Source of the DNA: Mucidula mucida
Taxonomy: Eukaryota; Basidiomycota; Agaricomycetes; Agaricales; Physalacriaceae
NCBI GenBank assembly: GCA_015501055.1
Contig: JADNYV010000343.1
Location: 1-36,565, forward strand
Reading direction: 5' to 3'
DNA length: 36,565 nt
Both the position numbers and the translations under genes were made by a program. This document shows, piece by piece, positions 21,801-31,944 of the stretch. How positions within the stretch are numbered: position 1 is the first letter of the stretch; every line of letters begins with the position of its first letter. Under the pieces are notes generated by a model that was not told the origin of the DNA, did no database searches, and was given only the letters and a program-made list of their open reading frames with translations.

Positions 21801-22528
21801 AAACGGCATCGAGAAATGAGACTGCGCAGGAGTTTGCCGACGGCATGAGGAAAACATGGGACGAAGTGGGTCGGCATTGAAGATGGCAAAGAGGACATGA
21901 AACGGTTTTATGACAGGAAGCGGACAGACGCAGTAGAGTACAAGGAGGGCGACAAAGTATGGCTGGAAGGGACGAATCTCAGCACGGACCGACCAATGAA
22001 GAAGCTCGATGACAAACGCTTCGGGCCGTTCAAAGTGATCAAGAAAGTCGGGACGAGCTCTTACAAGCTCCAGATTCCTCACACGTGGAAAAGCATCCAT
22101 CCCGTGTTCAATGAGGCCCTGTTGACGCCTTACCACGAGCCCCAATTTCCGACACAACCCCGAGACACGCGTCCACCACCTGTGCTGGAAGGAGCCGAAC
22201 CGGAATGGGAGGTTGAGAAAGTGGTTAATTCCCGGAAGTACCGCGGGGGTTTTCAATACAAGGTTCACTGGAAGGGTTATGGCACACACAACAGACATGG
22301 GAACCGGCATGCAATCTCAAGAATGCCGACGAAGCTATCGCGATTTCCACCAACAGTACCCGAACAAGCCGAAGCCACCTGCGCTTGCTCGCATTGAAGT
22401 CCCATGTCGCAATTTCCATCACATCTATTCCGACCCATGCCACCGCCTGACACCGAACCCTTGACGTCACGCTACCCTCTGCAGCCCTCATGGAGCGACT
22501 CTGGCGCAGAATGGAACTTGCGCCTTAA
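18835..22528 (+). pseudogene. Pol, copy 1: PR-RT-RNase H-INT-chromodomain, broken
   Basis: Protease: LLDSGATGSCVNKEF at about 19045-19090. Reverse transcriptase: [22 protein letters not shown] from about 19760, [16 protein letters not shown] at about 19975, and YLDD near 20065 after a frame break. RNase H: VEADSSNYANGAVLSQ (about 20490-20540) and IYDKEMMAIM (about 20615). Integrase: an HHCC zinc region around 21125-21260, the DDE segments MIHDRGPQYHSRF and AYHPQANGQTERLN, then a basic C-terminus. Chromodomain: EWEVEKVVNSRKYRGGFQYKVHWKGYG (about 22200-22290). The stop corresponding to the copy-2 end (MELAP) is at 22526-22528. At least eight frameshifts by eye, nearly all single-base deletions. 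Confidence 0.82.
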
Positions 22529-22536
22529 GGAGGGGG
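22527..22536 (+). promoter_or_regulatory. Polypurine tract, copy 1
   Basis: AAGGAGGGGG just upstream of the 3' LTR start (22540), the expected plus-strand primer. It overlaps the end of the pol stop codon. Copy 2 has the same tract in inverse orientation just right of 23352. Confidence 0.75.
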
Positions 22537-22539
22537 TGA

Positions 22540-22932
22540 TGTTATGAATGCCATATTTTCACATCTTATCATATCTTATCGGGGGCCTTGTCTTATCAAC
22601 CAACGGACTGTTTCATCATCTGTTTCGTCACCGATCATACTCCTTTTCATTACCGAAGCCGTACTCATGTCGGACACACGCCCAACACATGGATGACATC
22701 ATACATGCCGATACCTCATGGACTCCCTATTGTATACACACCGCCGACACTCGTAGCACACATGGTCGTTTCAGTATTATTACTTACATGCAGTTACCAC
22801 TCGTATTTAATGGTTTCACGGACTAGTAGCATACAACACTGGGTCAAGGCGTGGAGCATCCCTATGAAACCGTATGGACAAGGAGTCAAACACAGACTTA
22901 CTAGATATAAGCAGTAGGATAATGTACAGTTC
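22540..22932 (+). repeat. 3' LTR, copy 1, truncated
   Basis: Begins TGTTATGAATG and follows the 5' LTR up to about the transcript-start region, then meets the inverted LTR of copy 2. The last roughly 110 bp of the LTR are missing. Numerous single-base deletions relative to the 5' LTR. Confidence 0.75.
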
Positions 22933-23352
22933 CGTTCGTAAGACTAGGCTAGCCAGGTGTATAACGATGCTAAGTACATGATACTACTGCTTATACTAGT
23001 AACTGTGTTTACTCTTGTCTAGTTTCCTAGGATCTCCAGCCTTGACCAGTGTTGTATGCTACTAGTCCGTGAAACCATTAAATACGAGTGGTAACTGCAT
23101 GTAAGTAATAATACTGAAACACCATGTGTGCTACGAGTGTCGGGGTGTGTATACAATAGGAGTCCATGAGGTATCGGCATGTATGATGTCATCCATGTGT
23201 TGGGTGTGTCCGACATGAGTACGGCTTCGGTAATGAAAAGGAGTATGATCGGTGACGAAACAGATGATGAAACAGTCCGTTGGTTGATAAGACAAGGCCC
23301 CCGATAAGATATGATAAGATGTGAAAATGTGAAAATATGGCGATTCATAACA
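22933..23352 (-). repeat. 3' LTR, copy 2, truncated
   Basis: Inverted LTR. Its 5' boundary is at 23352, next to the polypurine tract. Its distal end is cut about 65-70 bp short at the junction near 22933. Heavily eroded by one-base deletions: several GG, CC or multi-base runs present in the 5' LTR are one shorter. Confidence 0.75.
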
Positions 23353-23363
23353 TCACCCCCTCC

Positions 23364-26300
23364 TTAAGGCGCAAGTTCCATTCTGCGCCAGAGTCGCTCC
23401 ATGAGGGCTGCAGAGGGTAGCGTGACGTCAAGGGGTTCGGTATCAGGCGGTGGCATGGGTCGGAATAGATGTGATGGAAATTGCGACATGGGGACTTCAA
23501 TGCGAGCAAGCGCAGGTGGCTTCGGCTTGTTCGGGTATTGTTGGTGGAAATCGCGATAGCTTCGTCGGCATTCTTGAGATTGCATGCCGGTTCCCATGTC
23601 TGCTCGTGTGTGCCATAACCCTTCCAGTGAACCTTGTATTGAAAACCCCCGCGGTACTTCCGGGAATTACCACTTTCTCAACCTCCCATTCCGGTTCGGC
23701 TCCTTCCAGCACAGGTGGTGGACGCGTGTCTCGGGGTTGCGTCGGAAATTGGGGCTCGTGGTAAGGCGTCAACAGGGCCTCATTGAACACGGGATGGATG
23801 CTTTTCCACGTGTGAGGAATCTGGAGCTTGTAAGAGCTCGTCCCGACTTTCTTGATCACTTTGAACGGCCCGAAGCGTTTGTCATCGAGCTTCTTCATTG
23901 GTCGGTCCGTGCTGAGATTCGTCCCTTCCAGCCATACTTTGTCGCCTTCCTTGTACTCCACTGCCTCTGTCCGTTCCTGTCATAAAACCGTTTCATATCC
24001 TCTTTGCCATCTTCAATGCGACCCCACTTCGTCCCATGTTTTCCTCATGCCGTCGGCAAACTCCTGCGCAGTCTCATTTCTCGATGCCGTTTTCGGGCGG
24101 TGCCTTTGTAGGGGTGTCTGCCCATGTCTGCAAGAACGGAGTGACTTTGGTTGCCGAGTGTACCCGATCATTGTAAACAAATTCGGCAGAGGGTAGCCAT
24201 TCGTGCCAGTCGTTCTGATGGTAGTTGACAAATAACCGTAAGAAATGTTCTATCTCTTGGTTCAGCCGTTCCGTCTGCCCATTTGCCTGTGGATGATACG
24301 CCGTTGTAAAGTTTCCTTGTATGCCCAACAACCGGTACAACTCCTTCATGAAACGCGAGTGGTATTGTGGACCGCGATCATGTATCATCTGGTCGTGGCA
24401 TCCCATGTATGGGGAAAATGCGATCCGGTAAATGCGGCCATGCCTTCTGACGTCAGAGTGGTGTGTGTTGGTATGATGCGTAATCGCTTTGTGAAATGGT
24501 CCACAAACGTGCTGATCGCTTGTATCCTCCCGATTCCGGCACTCTCCAATCATGTCCGTCCCTACTATCTCCCATGGCTCGCTTGGCACATCAATAGGAT
24601 GAAGAGGTGCAGCCGGCTTCGTGCGATGTGACTTTGTAACCTGGCATTTTTGACACCCTTCCACGTATTCCGGACGTCTCGGCTGATTCCTGGCCACCAA
24701 TAGGTGCGTGTAATCAACTCGAGGGTCTTGTATCGTCCGGGATGCCCTGCAAGCTGTGCATCATGGTGCATTCCAATAACTTTCCCCGCAATTCCTTGTC
24801 CTTCGGTATGTAAATACGATCTTTCCACATAATAAGTCCATTTTCCTTCTCTTCCCATCCTTTTTCTTTGTTTTCTAATGCTTTTTGTACGTATCTGTCT
24901 TTGTTTCCTTTTCTTTGTTTGATTTTGTTAAGTAATTCGTCCTCCGGTGTATCTACTGTATGTAAAGAAAATTGAATTTGTGAAATAAAAAACTCCGGCT
25001 TGAGCAAAACAACGTTTTCGTTATCTTTTTCCCCCTTCTCAAGGCCTGTCATCCTTGACAAGGCATCAGCTTTCCCCATCGTCTTGCCCGGCTTGTGAAT
25101 CATCTGTATGTCATACTCCGCCAACTCCGTAACCCATCTCGCCTGCCTCCGATTCAACTTCTGTGGCTTCCGGAAGTACTGGAGGTTTTGATGATCGGTA
25201 AACACCTCCACCGTTTCCTTTGCTCCAAGGAGATATTGTCTCCAGTCGTCAATCGAGTCCATAATAGCCATCATCTCTTTGTCGTAGATCTCATAATTGC
25301 GCTCTACTTCGTTCAGCGCGCGAGACCGAAAGGCTACTGGTCTCCATTTTCCGTCAACCAACTGGGAAAGAACCGCCCCGTTCGCATAGTTCGAGGAGTC
25401 TGCCTCAACTCGAAACTTGCCGTCGTCGCGTGGTACGATCAGAACGGGTTCTTCCGTCATCCTCCGTTTCAACTCCTCAAACGCCTCGTGCTGCTCCATG
25501 CCCCAAACCCACTCGCCCTTCCCGGTTAGCGATGTCAATGGCTTCGCTACTCCCGCAAATCCCCGGATGAAACGTCGGTAGAAGTTGCAGAAGCCCAGGA
25601 ATGACTGTACTTCCTTCTTCTTCGTCGGCTCCTTCCATTCCTTCACTACGGCCACTTTTGCCGGATCCATCTTCACTTCTCCTCCTCCAACAATAACTCC
25701 TAAGTAATCTACAGTATGTGCCTCAAAACTACATTTCTCGGGTTTTAAATACAACTTATTTACTCGTAATATTCTAATACTGTCGTACAATTGCCTATGT
25801 CTCCAAGTGTTCGTAAAGATAAGTATATCATCCAAGTAAACTATAACATGTCCTCATCAATCAACTCCTTCAGAATGTGATTCATGAACGATTGGAACGT
25901 TGCCGGCGAGTTTGTAAGTCCGAAGAACATGACTGAGGGCTCGAACAGGCCTCGGTTTGTTCTAAACGCCGCTTTCCACTCATCACCTTCTTTGATCCGG
26001 ATGTTATTGTAACCCCATCGGACATCCATCTTTGTGAAAACCTTTGCTCCCTTCAACTTGTCGATAAGCTCCTGAATCAACGGCAAGGGGTATCGGTTCT
26101 TGATTGTCATGTCGTTCAACTTCCGATAATCCTGTACTGGCCGAAGGCTTCCGTCCTTCTTTTTGACAAAGAAGAAGGTGATGCCATAGGTGAAATTGAT
26201 GGCCGTATGCGTCCCGTGCGTATGTTTTCCTCCAAGAACTCGTCTAACGCCTTCTGCTCGGATGGACTAAGGGGATAAACCTTGCAGTCAACCGGTTTGG

Positions 26301-27110
26301 AACCAGGCGTAAGTTCTATCGCGTGATCCCAGGGTCTTCGCTCCGGTAACTTGTCAAAGTCCGCCTTGCTAATACATCGGAAATTCCTCGATGTAAGGTG
26401 CAGCAGCGGATGAAGGCTGTTGTGATCTCAGCTTTTCACCGCTTTTGCGATAGTTGTCCCAGTCCATCCAGAACAACGCTCTCCCTCTTCCAACTTCTCT
26501 TCTACATCTTCTCCTTCATCTTCTGGCGAGTCGTACTCGGGTAGATAGCCGCAGCGGTCTGGGCATCGATCAAAAGTCAATGTGGATTCCGTCCAGTTGA
26601 TCGTGGGGTTGTGATATCGTAGCCAATCTAGCCCCAAAAAGATACTTGTTTTGCCAGATTGGTGACGGCCAACTCAATCTTTTCGGCGTGATCCCGATCT
26701 TCATCCGGACCTCCACAAAACCTTCGATTGCTCCTCCCTCGTTTAGGGTTCCATCCGCATTGTAGACAGGGAGCTTGACCGGTAACTCCTTGATCGGGAG
26801 TCCGTTCTTCTCGACGAATTCTTTATTGACACAAGAACCCGTTGCTCCACTGTCAAGAAGGGCACTCGTTTCCCATTCAGAGCCTGTGTGTACGCTCTCT
26901 ATGGTTACTCGGAGTTTCATGTCCTGCCCCTTTGTTCCCCGGATGTACTTCCTCGACTTTTTCAACTCCGTCACAACTTCCACCGCAGCTTCCTTTGTCA
27001 ACGCTCTGATCGCCATCACCTTCTCCTCCGTCGCTTCTCTCTCTCTCCGCTCCGGCATCCATGCTCTCAAAATTCCCACTGCTCTCGACACGTCATCCTC
27101 TCTTAGCCGT
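23364..27110 (-). pseudogene. Pol, copy 2, better preserved
   Basis: Reads from protease (LLDSGATGSCVNKEF, about 26855) through reverse transcriptase, RNase H, integrase and chromodomain to MELAP and a stop at 23364. Long intact stretches remain: 24714-25835 gives 373 residues covering the DDILIF end of the RT motif, RNase H (VEADSSNYANGAVLSQ, IYDKEMMAIMDSIDDW) and the start of integrase. The YLDD motif is preceded by the same one-base frame break as in copy 1. The integrase segments MIHDRGPQYHSRF and AYHPQANGQTERLN are in one 208-residue frame (24074-24700). The chromodomain follows at 23497-23961. Confidence 0.83.
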
Positions 27111-27267
27111 TGTGCGATCCACTCGGGCGTATTTGGCTCAAATCTTTCTTTCGCAGGTTTTGGTGGTAAAGTCGTCGATGATATTTTAGATGTTTCAGTA
27201 CCCGTACTGTAAATAGATTCTGCATCTGACGACCCTTTCCTTGATGACTGCTCCGGCAGGACTGCGT

Positions 27268-28195
27268 CTACTGCGGGAGCTTCGCAAAACCCAACTCTTC
27301 GGCCAGCTTCTTCTTCTCCTCGTCATTCATTTCGGTCCATAAACCCCGAATCGTCTGGGGTCGACCCTTCTTCGGACAGAACCTGCTGACGTGGCCGTGT
27401 TCGCCACAGCTGAAGCAAAGTCCTCTTCGACGTGCATTGTCGATGTCCATCGGCCTGCCGGCTCCTCCATAGGTAACACCGGTGCATCTCGTCGTGTGAT
27501 CGGCGTCGGGGTGGGTTCGTAGGATTAGCTCTCGATGTAGCCACCTGCGGAGCTTGAGGCCGGGACTGCATGCCGGACCTCTTGCTCGCCGCCCGCCTTC
27601 TCCACAGCTGATCGATCTGAATGATCTGTGCCTTCCAATCCTTGTACTTCTCTGGCAACCCGTCTCGGCTGCCATAGATCTGGTCGATGATCTTCTCGTT
27701 GACATTGGTCTCGAGAAGTCGCACGACAAATGCGTCATCCTTCGAGTATCCTGCCTGAGTGAGCAGGACCTCGAACTTCTGGAAGAAATCTTGAGCGGTG
27801 TCTTGCCCCTGGCGCAACCGCTCGATCTGGTCTTGCGCGTCTCGCGCGAGGTTGGAATCCACAAATCGCTCCTTCAAGTCTTCCTTGAACTCCGTCCAAG
27901 AGACTGTCCATTCCTCTTCTTCCTCGTCGAAGTTCTGGTCCGAGTAGTTCTGGACCCATGCATCTACATGATCTCCTCGGATGTAGGAGAGAACAACATC
28001 GATCCTTTCGGAGTCAGATGTGAGGTTGTTCTTCTTGTCACGGATGTATGTGAACATCGATCGCCACCAGCTCTTGTACTTGGACTTGTCCCCGTCATAG
28101 TCGTAAGGCTTGTTGACAAGGGATCGGCCTTTGATTTCGACATCGGCATGATGAGCGGGTGTGTGAGGAGCGGTTTCGGGTGCTTCGTTGGACAT
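27268..28195 (-). pseudogene. Gag, copy 2, frameshifted near C-terminus
   Basis: Starts MSNEAPETAPHTP at 28195. It keeps frame further than copy 1, through VVRLLETNVNEKIIDQIYGSRDGLPEKYKDWKAQ, then loses frame before the zinc knuckle. The CCHC knuckle CFSCGEHGHVSRFC is readable in another frame near 27380-27425. That frame ends LGFAKLPQ with a stop at 27268. Confidence 0.8.
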
Positions 28196-28775
28196 GATGA
28201 ATCGGGGTGATAGGATCGGAGAGTGAAAGGGTGAAAGTGGGGATATGGGTGATGCGGATTTGGATGAAACGGGTGAGGGAATAGAGGTTTGGATGAATAA
28301 GGAGGAATCGCCTAGATCTGAGATAGAATCCAGGACTTGGTAGGTGGGGAATGATGGTGTGTATCGTAAGTAAGTAAAGTAGGTAGGTATCGTAACTGTC
28401 TACACTATTTTACCGACTACTGACTACGTATCTACGGAGCCCAAGAGCTCGTCACAAGTTCGCAATTGCCCAGCCGACGTCCCTCTGGTGTGAGGTAAGC
28501 CGAAGTTTTCCTGGGAACGGGGGTTGACCCGTAAACAGCGCCCACTGAAGTGCAACTGCCAAAAGTTCGTTCTCGTGAGAGCGGCTACTTCCAGCACCCG
28601 AGGCAGTTATCTCTAACTGTTAGCCGGCGCTACTGGGACCAATACACACGTATGCGGACGTGCGCTGGAATTAGGAATCCGTCGATCTGTAAACAGGAAA
28701 GGGAATGGGGAATGTGCGATGATCAAACAGCGAAGTGCTGATCGACGATCAGGATGTGTGGTAGGTGGTAGAAAG
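28196..28775 (-). other. Leader between primer site and Gag, copy 2
   Basis: Untranslated leader matching 17124-17709 of copy 1 in inverse orientation. No gene is supported. Confidence 0.6.
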
Positions 28776-28787
28776 TAGTTCCGATCT
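28776..28787 (-). promoter_or_regulatory. Self-priming primer-binding site, copy 2
   Basis: On the minus strand this reads AGATCGGAACTA, the exact complement of TAGTTCCGATCT in this copy's own LTR (28893-28904). Compared with copy 1, one base differs, and the partner base has changed with it. Confidence 0.75.
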
Positions 28788-28789
28788 TC

Positions 28790-29312
28790 TGTTAGCGACT
28801 GACTAAGCCACAAGACTCAACCAGGTACCACAGCAAGAACTAAGAAGAAAGGTTCGTGTTCGTAAGACTAGGCTAGGCCAGGTGTATAAACGAGATCGGA
28901 ACTAAAGTACAATGATACTACACTACTGCTTATATACTAGTAAGTCTGTGTTTGGGACTCCTTGTCCATACGGTTTCCACTAGGGATCTCCACGCCCTTG
29001 ACCCAGTGTTGTATGCTACTAGTCCGTGAAACCATTAAATACGAGTGGTAACTGCATGTAAGTAATAATACTGAAACGACCATGTGTGCTACGAGTGTCG
29101 GTGGTGTGTATACAATAGGGAGTCCATGAGGTATCGGCATGTATGATGTCATCCATGTGTTGGCGTGTGTCCAACATGAGTACGGCTTGGTAATGAAAAG
29201 GAGTATGATCGGTGACGAAACAGATGATGAAACAGTCCGTTGGTTGATAAGACAAGGCCCCCGATAAGATATGATAAGATGTGAAAGTGTGAAAATATGG
29301 CAATTCATAATA
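28790..29312 (-). repeat. 5' LTR, copy 2
   Basis: A 523-bp inverted LTR, ending GTCGCTAACA on the minus strand at 28790. Its outer terminus at 29312 reads TATTATGAATT, so the canonical TG end has become TA. Alignment with 16580-17109 shows mostly substitutions, unlike the deletion-rich 3' LTRs. Confidence 0.85.
28893..28904 (-). promoter_or_regulatory. Inferred transcript 5' end/primer, copy 2
   Basis: Minus-strand TAGTTCCGATCT, at the position equivalent to 16992-17003. It pairs perfectly with 28776-28787. Confidence 0.72.
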
Positions 29313-31663
29313 GCCTGGGGCGGACATCCACCTTTTATCTCCATCACTATGTAGAGTCCCTCTGGCTTGGCCCAGATGATCTATTTCAATGTCAGCAGTG
29401 GTAGTCGCCCTCCATTGAGGACCCCCAGTTGCACGCAATTGTCATGCAGGCCACCTGAAACCAGGCAATGACGCTGGATATTTCTCTCCTGAAGATGTGG
29501 ACCGAGCAGCGCCAACACATTTTGAGACGCTCATTGGCCGATTGACTGCATCCACAGGCTTTCCAGTGCAATGGGTTGAGGATCCGAATTGGCAACTATT
29601 GTTTAGATGAGTTCATTCCACTCGCACCTTGGATCTGTCGACATTCGCTTCGCAACTGTATTCTTCCCAGTGTGCGAGAGGAACTTCGGGAAAATGTATG
29701 TTGATCTCTTTTTGAATTGTCTTACTGATTGTTGAATAATCCTTTAGGTTCGTTTATTGGTTAAAGACCAGAACACGACGCTTCAGGAGGATGGATGAAC
29801 TGGCATGAACAACCACTATTTATGGGATTCATGATCGCCTTGAATGGTCGTGTCTTTACTGTGCAAACAGAAGACCATTCCATCAAACGGAAGAGTGGTG
29901 ACCATCTGTTTGAGAGGTTGAAGGATGTGAAGAAGGATGTTGAGACAACTTACAAAGTCACCATTATTGCGGTGGTCACCAACGCGGGTCCCAACGGTCG
30001 GAAAGCTTGCCGGCTCTTTGCTGCTGAGTTTCCTTATATTATTGTCCTTGATTGCTATGCTCATCAAGTATTTATATTGTGCTTAGTGCTTTCATACACT
30101 GACTGAGATACAGATCAATCTAATTGTTGCCGACTTCTTCAAGTCAAATCCGAGCTTCTCAAATCGCTGACTGCGCGGTAGCACTCAGTGGGTGGCTTCG
30201 AGTCGAAGAAGGGTATTCTTGCAAAGCTCACTCGTGCAGTCATTCGTGCTATCCTGATTTGATGGACATGCATTATCAGGCATACTCTCGTCTTCTTCAA
30301 TTAAGGCTGGAACTTGTTGCCATTTTTGCTGCTGATCGAGTTCATCCGCAGGTTGTCTTCATTGGTGATGCGATCAGCTTGAGAAGGCGGAGCAAGATGA
30401 AGGTAATTGTGAAGGATGATGGTCTATGGCGTGGCCTTATCCGCCTTACTCAATTCTGCAGCCACTCGCCATTGCCGCCAACGCAGTGCAGGGCGCATTC
30501 ATTCGGCTTGATATGGTGCTTCTTACATTTGCTCATCTTCACTTCCAGTATTCGCAGATGCTCACAGCACCTACAGTTGGAGTCGCAGACAGCACCGGTA
30601 TTAGGGCAAGTATCTCAAGCATTGAGAAGCGGTGGAAGAAGGCTGATCAAGAGGCGTTTGTGGCGTATCTTCTTATTAATCCGCAATATGGTCTTGGATT
30701 TTTTTGACAGTACTTGTGAATTGTTTCGTGTTGCCAACATCTCCGCCTTCCTCAGTCACATGTACAATCGCCTCTTCACGACGGATAGTCCACCCGATGA
30801 TTTTCGATCTGAGGTTGAAAACTTCATTCTTCGTCAAGGCATTTACGAGGACATACAAGTTGGTGTCGAGGACGAGTTCAAGAATGCCAAAAAAGAAGTA
30901 AGTGCTGTCATGGTTTGCCTTGAAAATGGCTAAGTGATGCTTTAGAATCGACCATTCAACCCCACTACAAGTGCTCATTCGTCATCAAAGTCCCGTTGCA
31001 GATACACGAACCTCATTTTTACCTCTTTGCGGCACAACTTTTAGAAGTGACGTGCAACTCGGGCTCTTTGCGAACGACTTTTCAGTGTGTTTGACAATAT
31101 CCTAACAAAGCTTTGCACCCGTATGGGTACAGACTTGCTTACACTTTTGGCAAAAATCAAGATGCATCTCCGTGATGAGCTTACGAGGACGGGCAAGGGT
31201 AAGGAAAGCCGTGGTTGAATCGAGCGCAAGAGCAAAACATAATTTTCGACTTTGCAGCAAGTGCACGCAAGAGTTCAGAACACACGGCTCCGGCGATGAC
31301 TGATACTACTAGTAGGTTCAATACATTCTTGCAGACAGAACATGACTAACACTTGGTTTGAGCCCAGGATGTGTCAGATGGCCCATCAAAGAGTATGTGC
31401 AAGTGGTTTCAGCTCAACAAATCACTCCTCAATGAAGACAATGAGGACAATGAGCCTGTTCGCTCCGGCGCACGCGCTGGTTCCCGATCACTCTTACAAA
31501 ACTCTTCAACTTTGAACATGCCTTTTGGAAGGACAGGTTTATGAAGGAGGGAAGCACCTTTTTGGATGATGAACTGGCTGTTTATGAATGGCTAGAGCTC
31601 GATGCGCAGGGTGAAGAGATGAAGGAAATGGAGCCAGATACGGAGGAGTACATATTTTCTTAG
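29313..31663 (+). pseudogene. Decayed hAT-family transposase
   Basis: Fragments in several frames match the hAT plan. An N-terminal part includes FETLIGRLTASTGFPVQWVEDPNWQLLF and then DEFIPLAPWICRHSLRNC after a one-base shift. An intron is likely at 29696-29747. Then come VRLLVKDQNTTLQEDG, IALNGRVFTVQTEDHS, and VTNAGPNGRKACRLFAAEFPYIIVLDCYAHQ (29795-30106), the DUF659-like core with its Asp. Later segments include ILQPLAIAANAVQGAFIRLDMVLLTFAHL and ISSIEKRWKKADQEAFVAYLLINPQYGL (30426-30707). The conserved Trp after DG is a TGA stop. The 5' start and any zinc finger are missing, probably cut off by gypsy copy 2. No terminal repeats found. Confidence 0.72.
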
Positions 31664-31902
31664 TGCAGTGGCGGATCTCTCAATTTTCTACAAAGCATAA
31701 TCACATTCATTTCATCCTACATACAGTCTAAATGTCTTTTTTATGGTGTAACAGTACGAGTAACAACATGCAAATTGTGCTTGCCATTGTGTGCGGACCG
31801 GGAACGATTGTTGTGGCTACTCCGGCTACTCAATCTGTCCGCCATTAGCCGGAAAGCTACAGCGGGTGGCAGCTACTGTCCGCCAGTAGCCTGAACAACA
31901 CT
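31664..31902. other. Non-coding stretch right of hAT remnant
   Basis: No gene seen. A GC-rich cluster at about 31815-31892 has repeated CCGCCA(T/G)TAGCC motifs and short inverted repeats. It could be the end of another degraded element. Confidence 0.4.
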
Positions 31903-31944
31903 GGGGATAACTCCACACCCTTGACCCTGTGTTGTATGCTACTA
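31903..31944 (-). repeat. LTR remnant, part 1 (left of Tc1-like element)
   Basis: GGGATAACTCCACACCC onward through TTGTATGCTACTA matches the inverted gypsy LTR. It continues at 35080 after the Tc1-like insertion. The downstream (R/U5) end of this LTR is missing to the left. Confidence 0.78.

Larger units (their letters stand above)
16580..22932 (+). mobile_element. Ty3/gypsy chromovirus, copy 1
   Basis: An LTR retrotransposon with 5' LTR, self-priming site, Gag, protease, reverse transcriptase, RNase H, integrase, chromodomain, polypurine tract and a 3' LTR that stops early. Gene order and the C-terminal chromodomain place it among Tf1/sushi-type chromoviruses. It landed in the MULE gene (left flank TGTGG). 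No matching right target duplication exists because the 3' LTR runs into an inverted second copy near 22930. Many single-base deletions break the reading frames. Confidence 0.88.
22933..29312 (-). mobile_element. Ty3/gypsy chromovirus, copy 2, inverted
   Basis: Reverse-oriented relative of copy 1, joined to it tail-to-tail. It keeps the same gene order and LTRs but differs by substitutions (for example in the first 60 Gag residues) as well as indels, so it is a distinct insertion lineage rather than a simple mirror. Its 5' LTR terminus reads TATTATG, not TGTTATG. The outer flank (from 29313) is hAT sequence, not the MULE that flanks copy 1. Confidence 0.87.

Noticed and set aside
16580..29312. 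Repeat-induced point mutation as cause of the broken frames
   Set aside because: The differences between copies are dominated by single-base deletions, not by C-to-T changes in a fixed dinucleotide context.
31665..31680. CAGTGGCGGATCTCT just after the hAT stop as the hAT terminal repeat
   Set aside because: It is in the orientation of a left end, not a right end, and I found no matching partner or 8-bp duplication.
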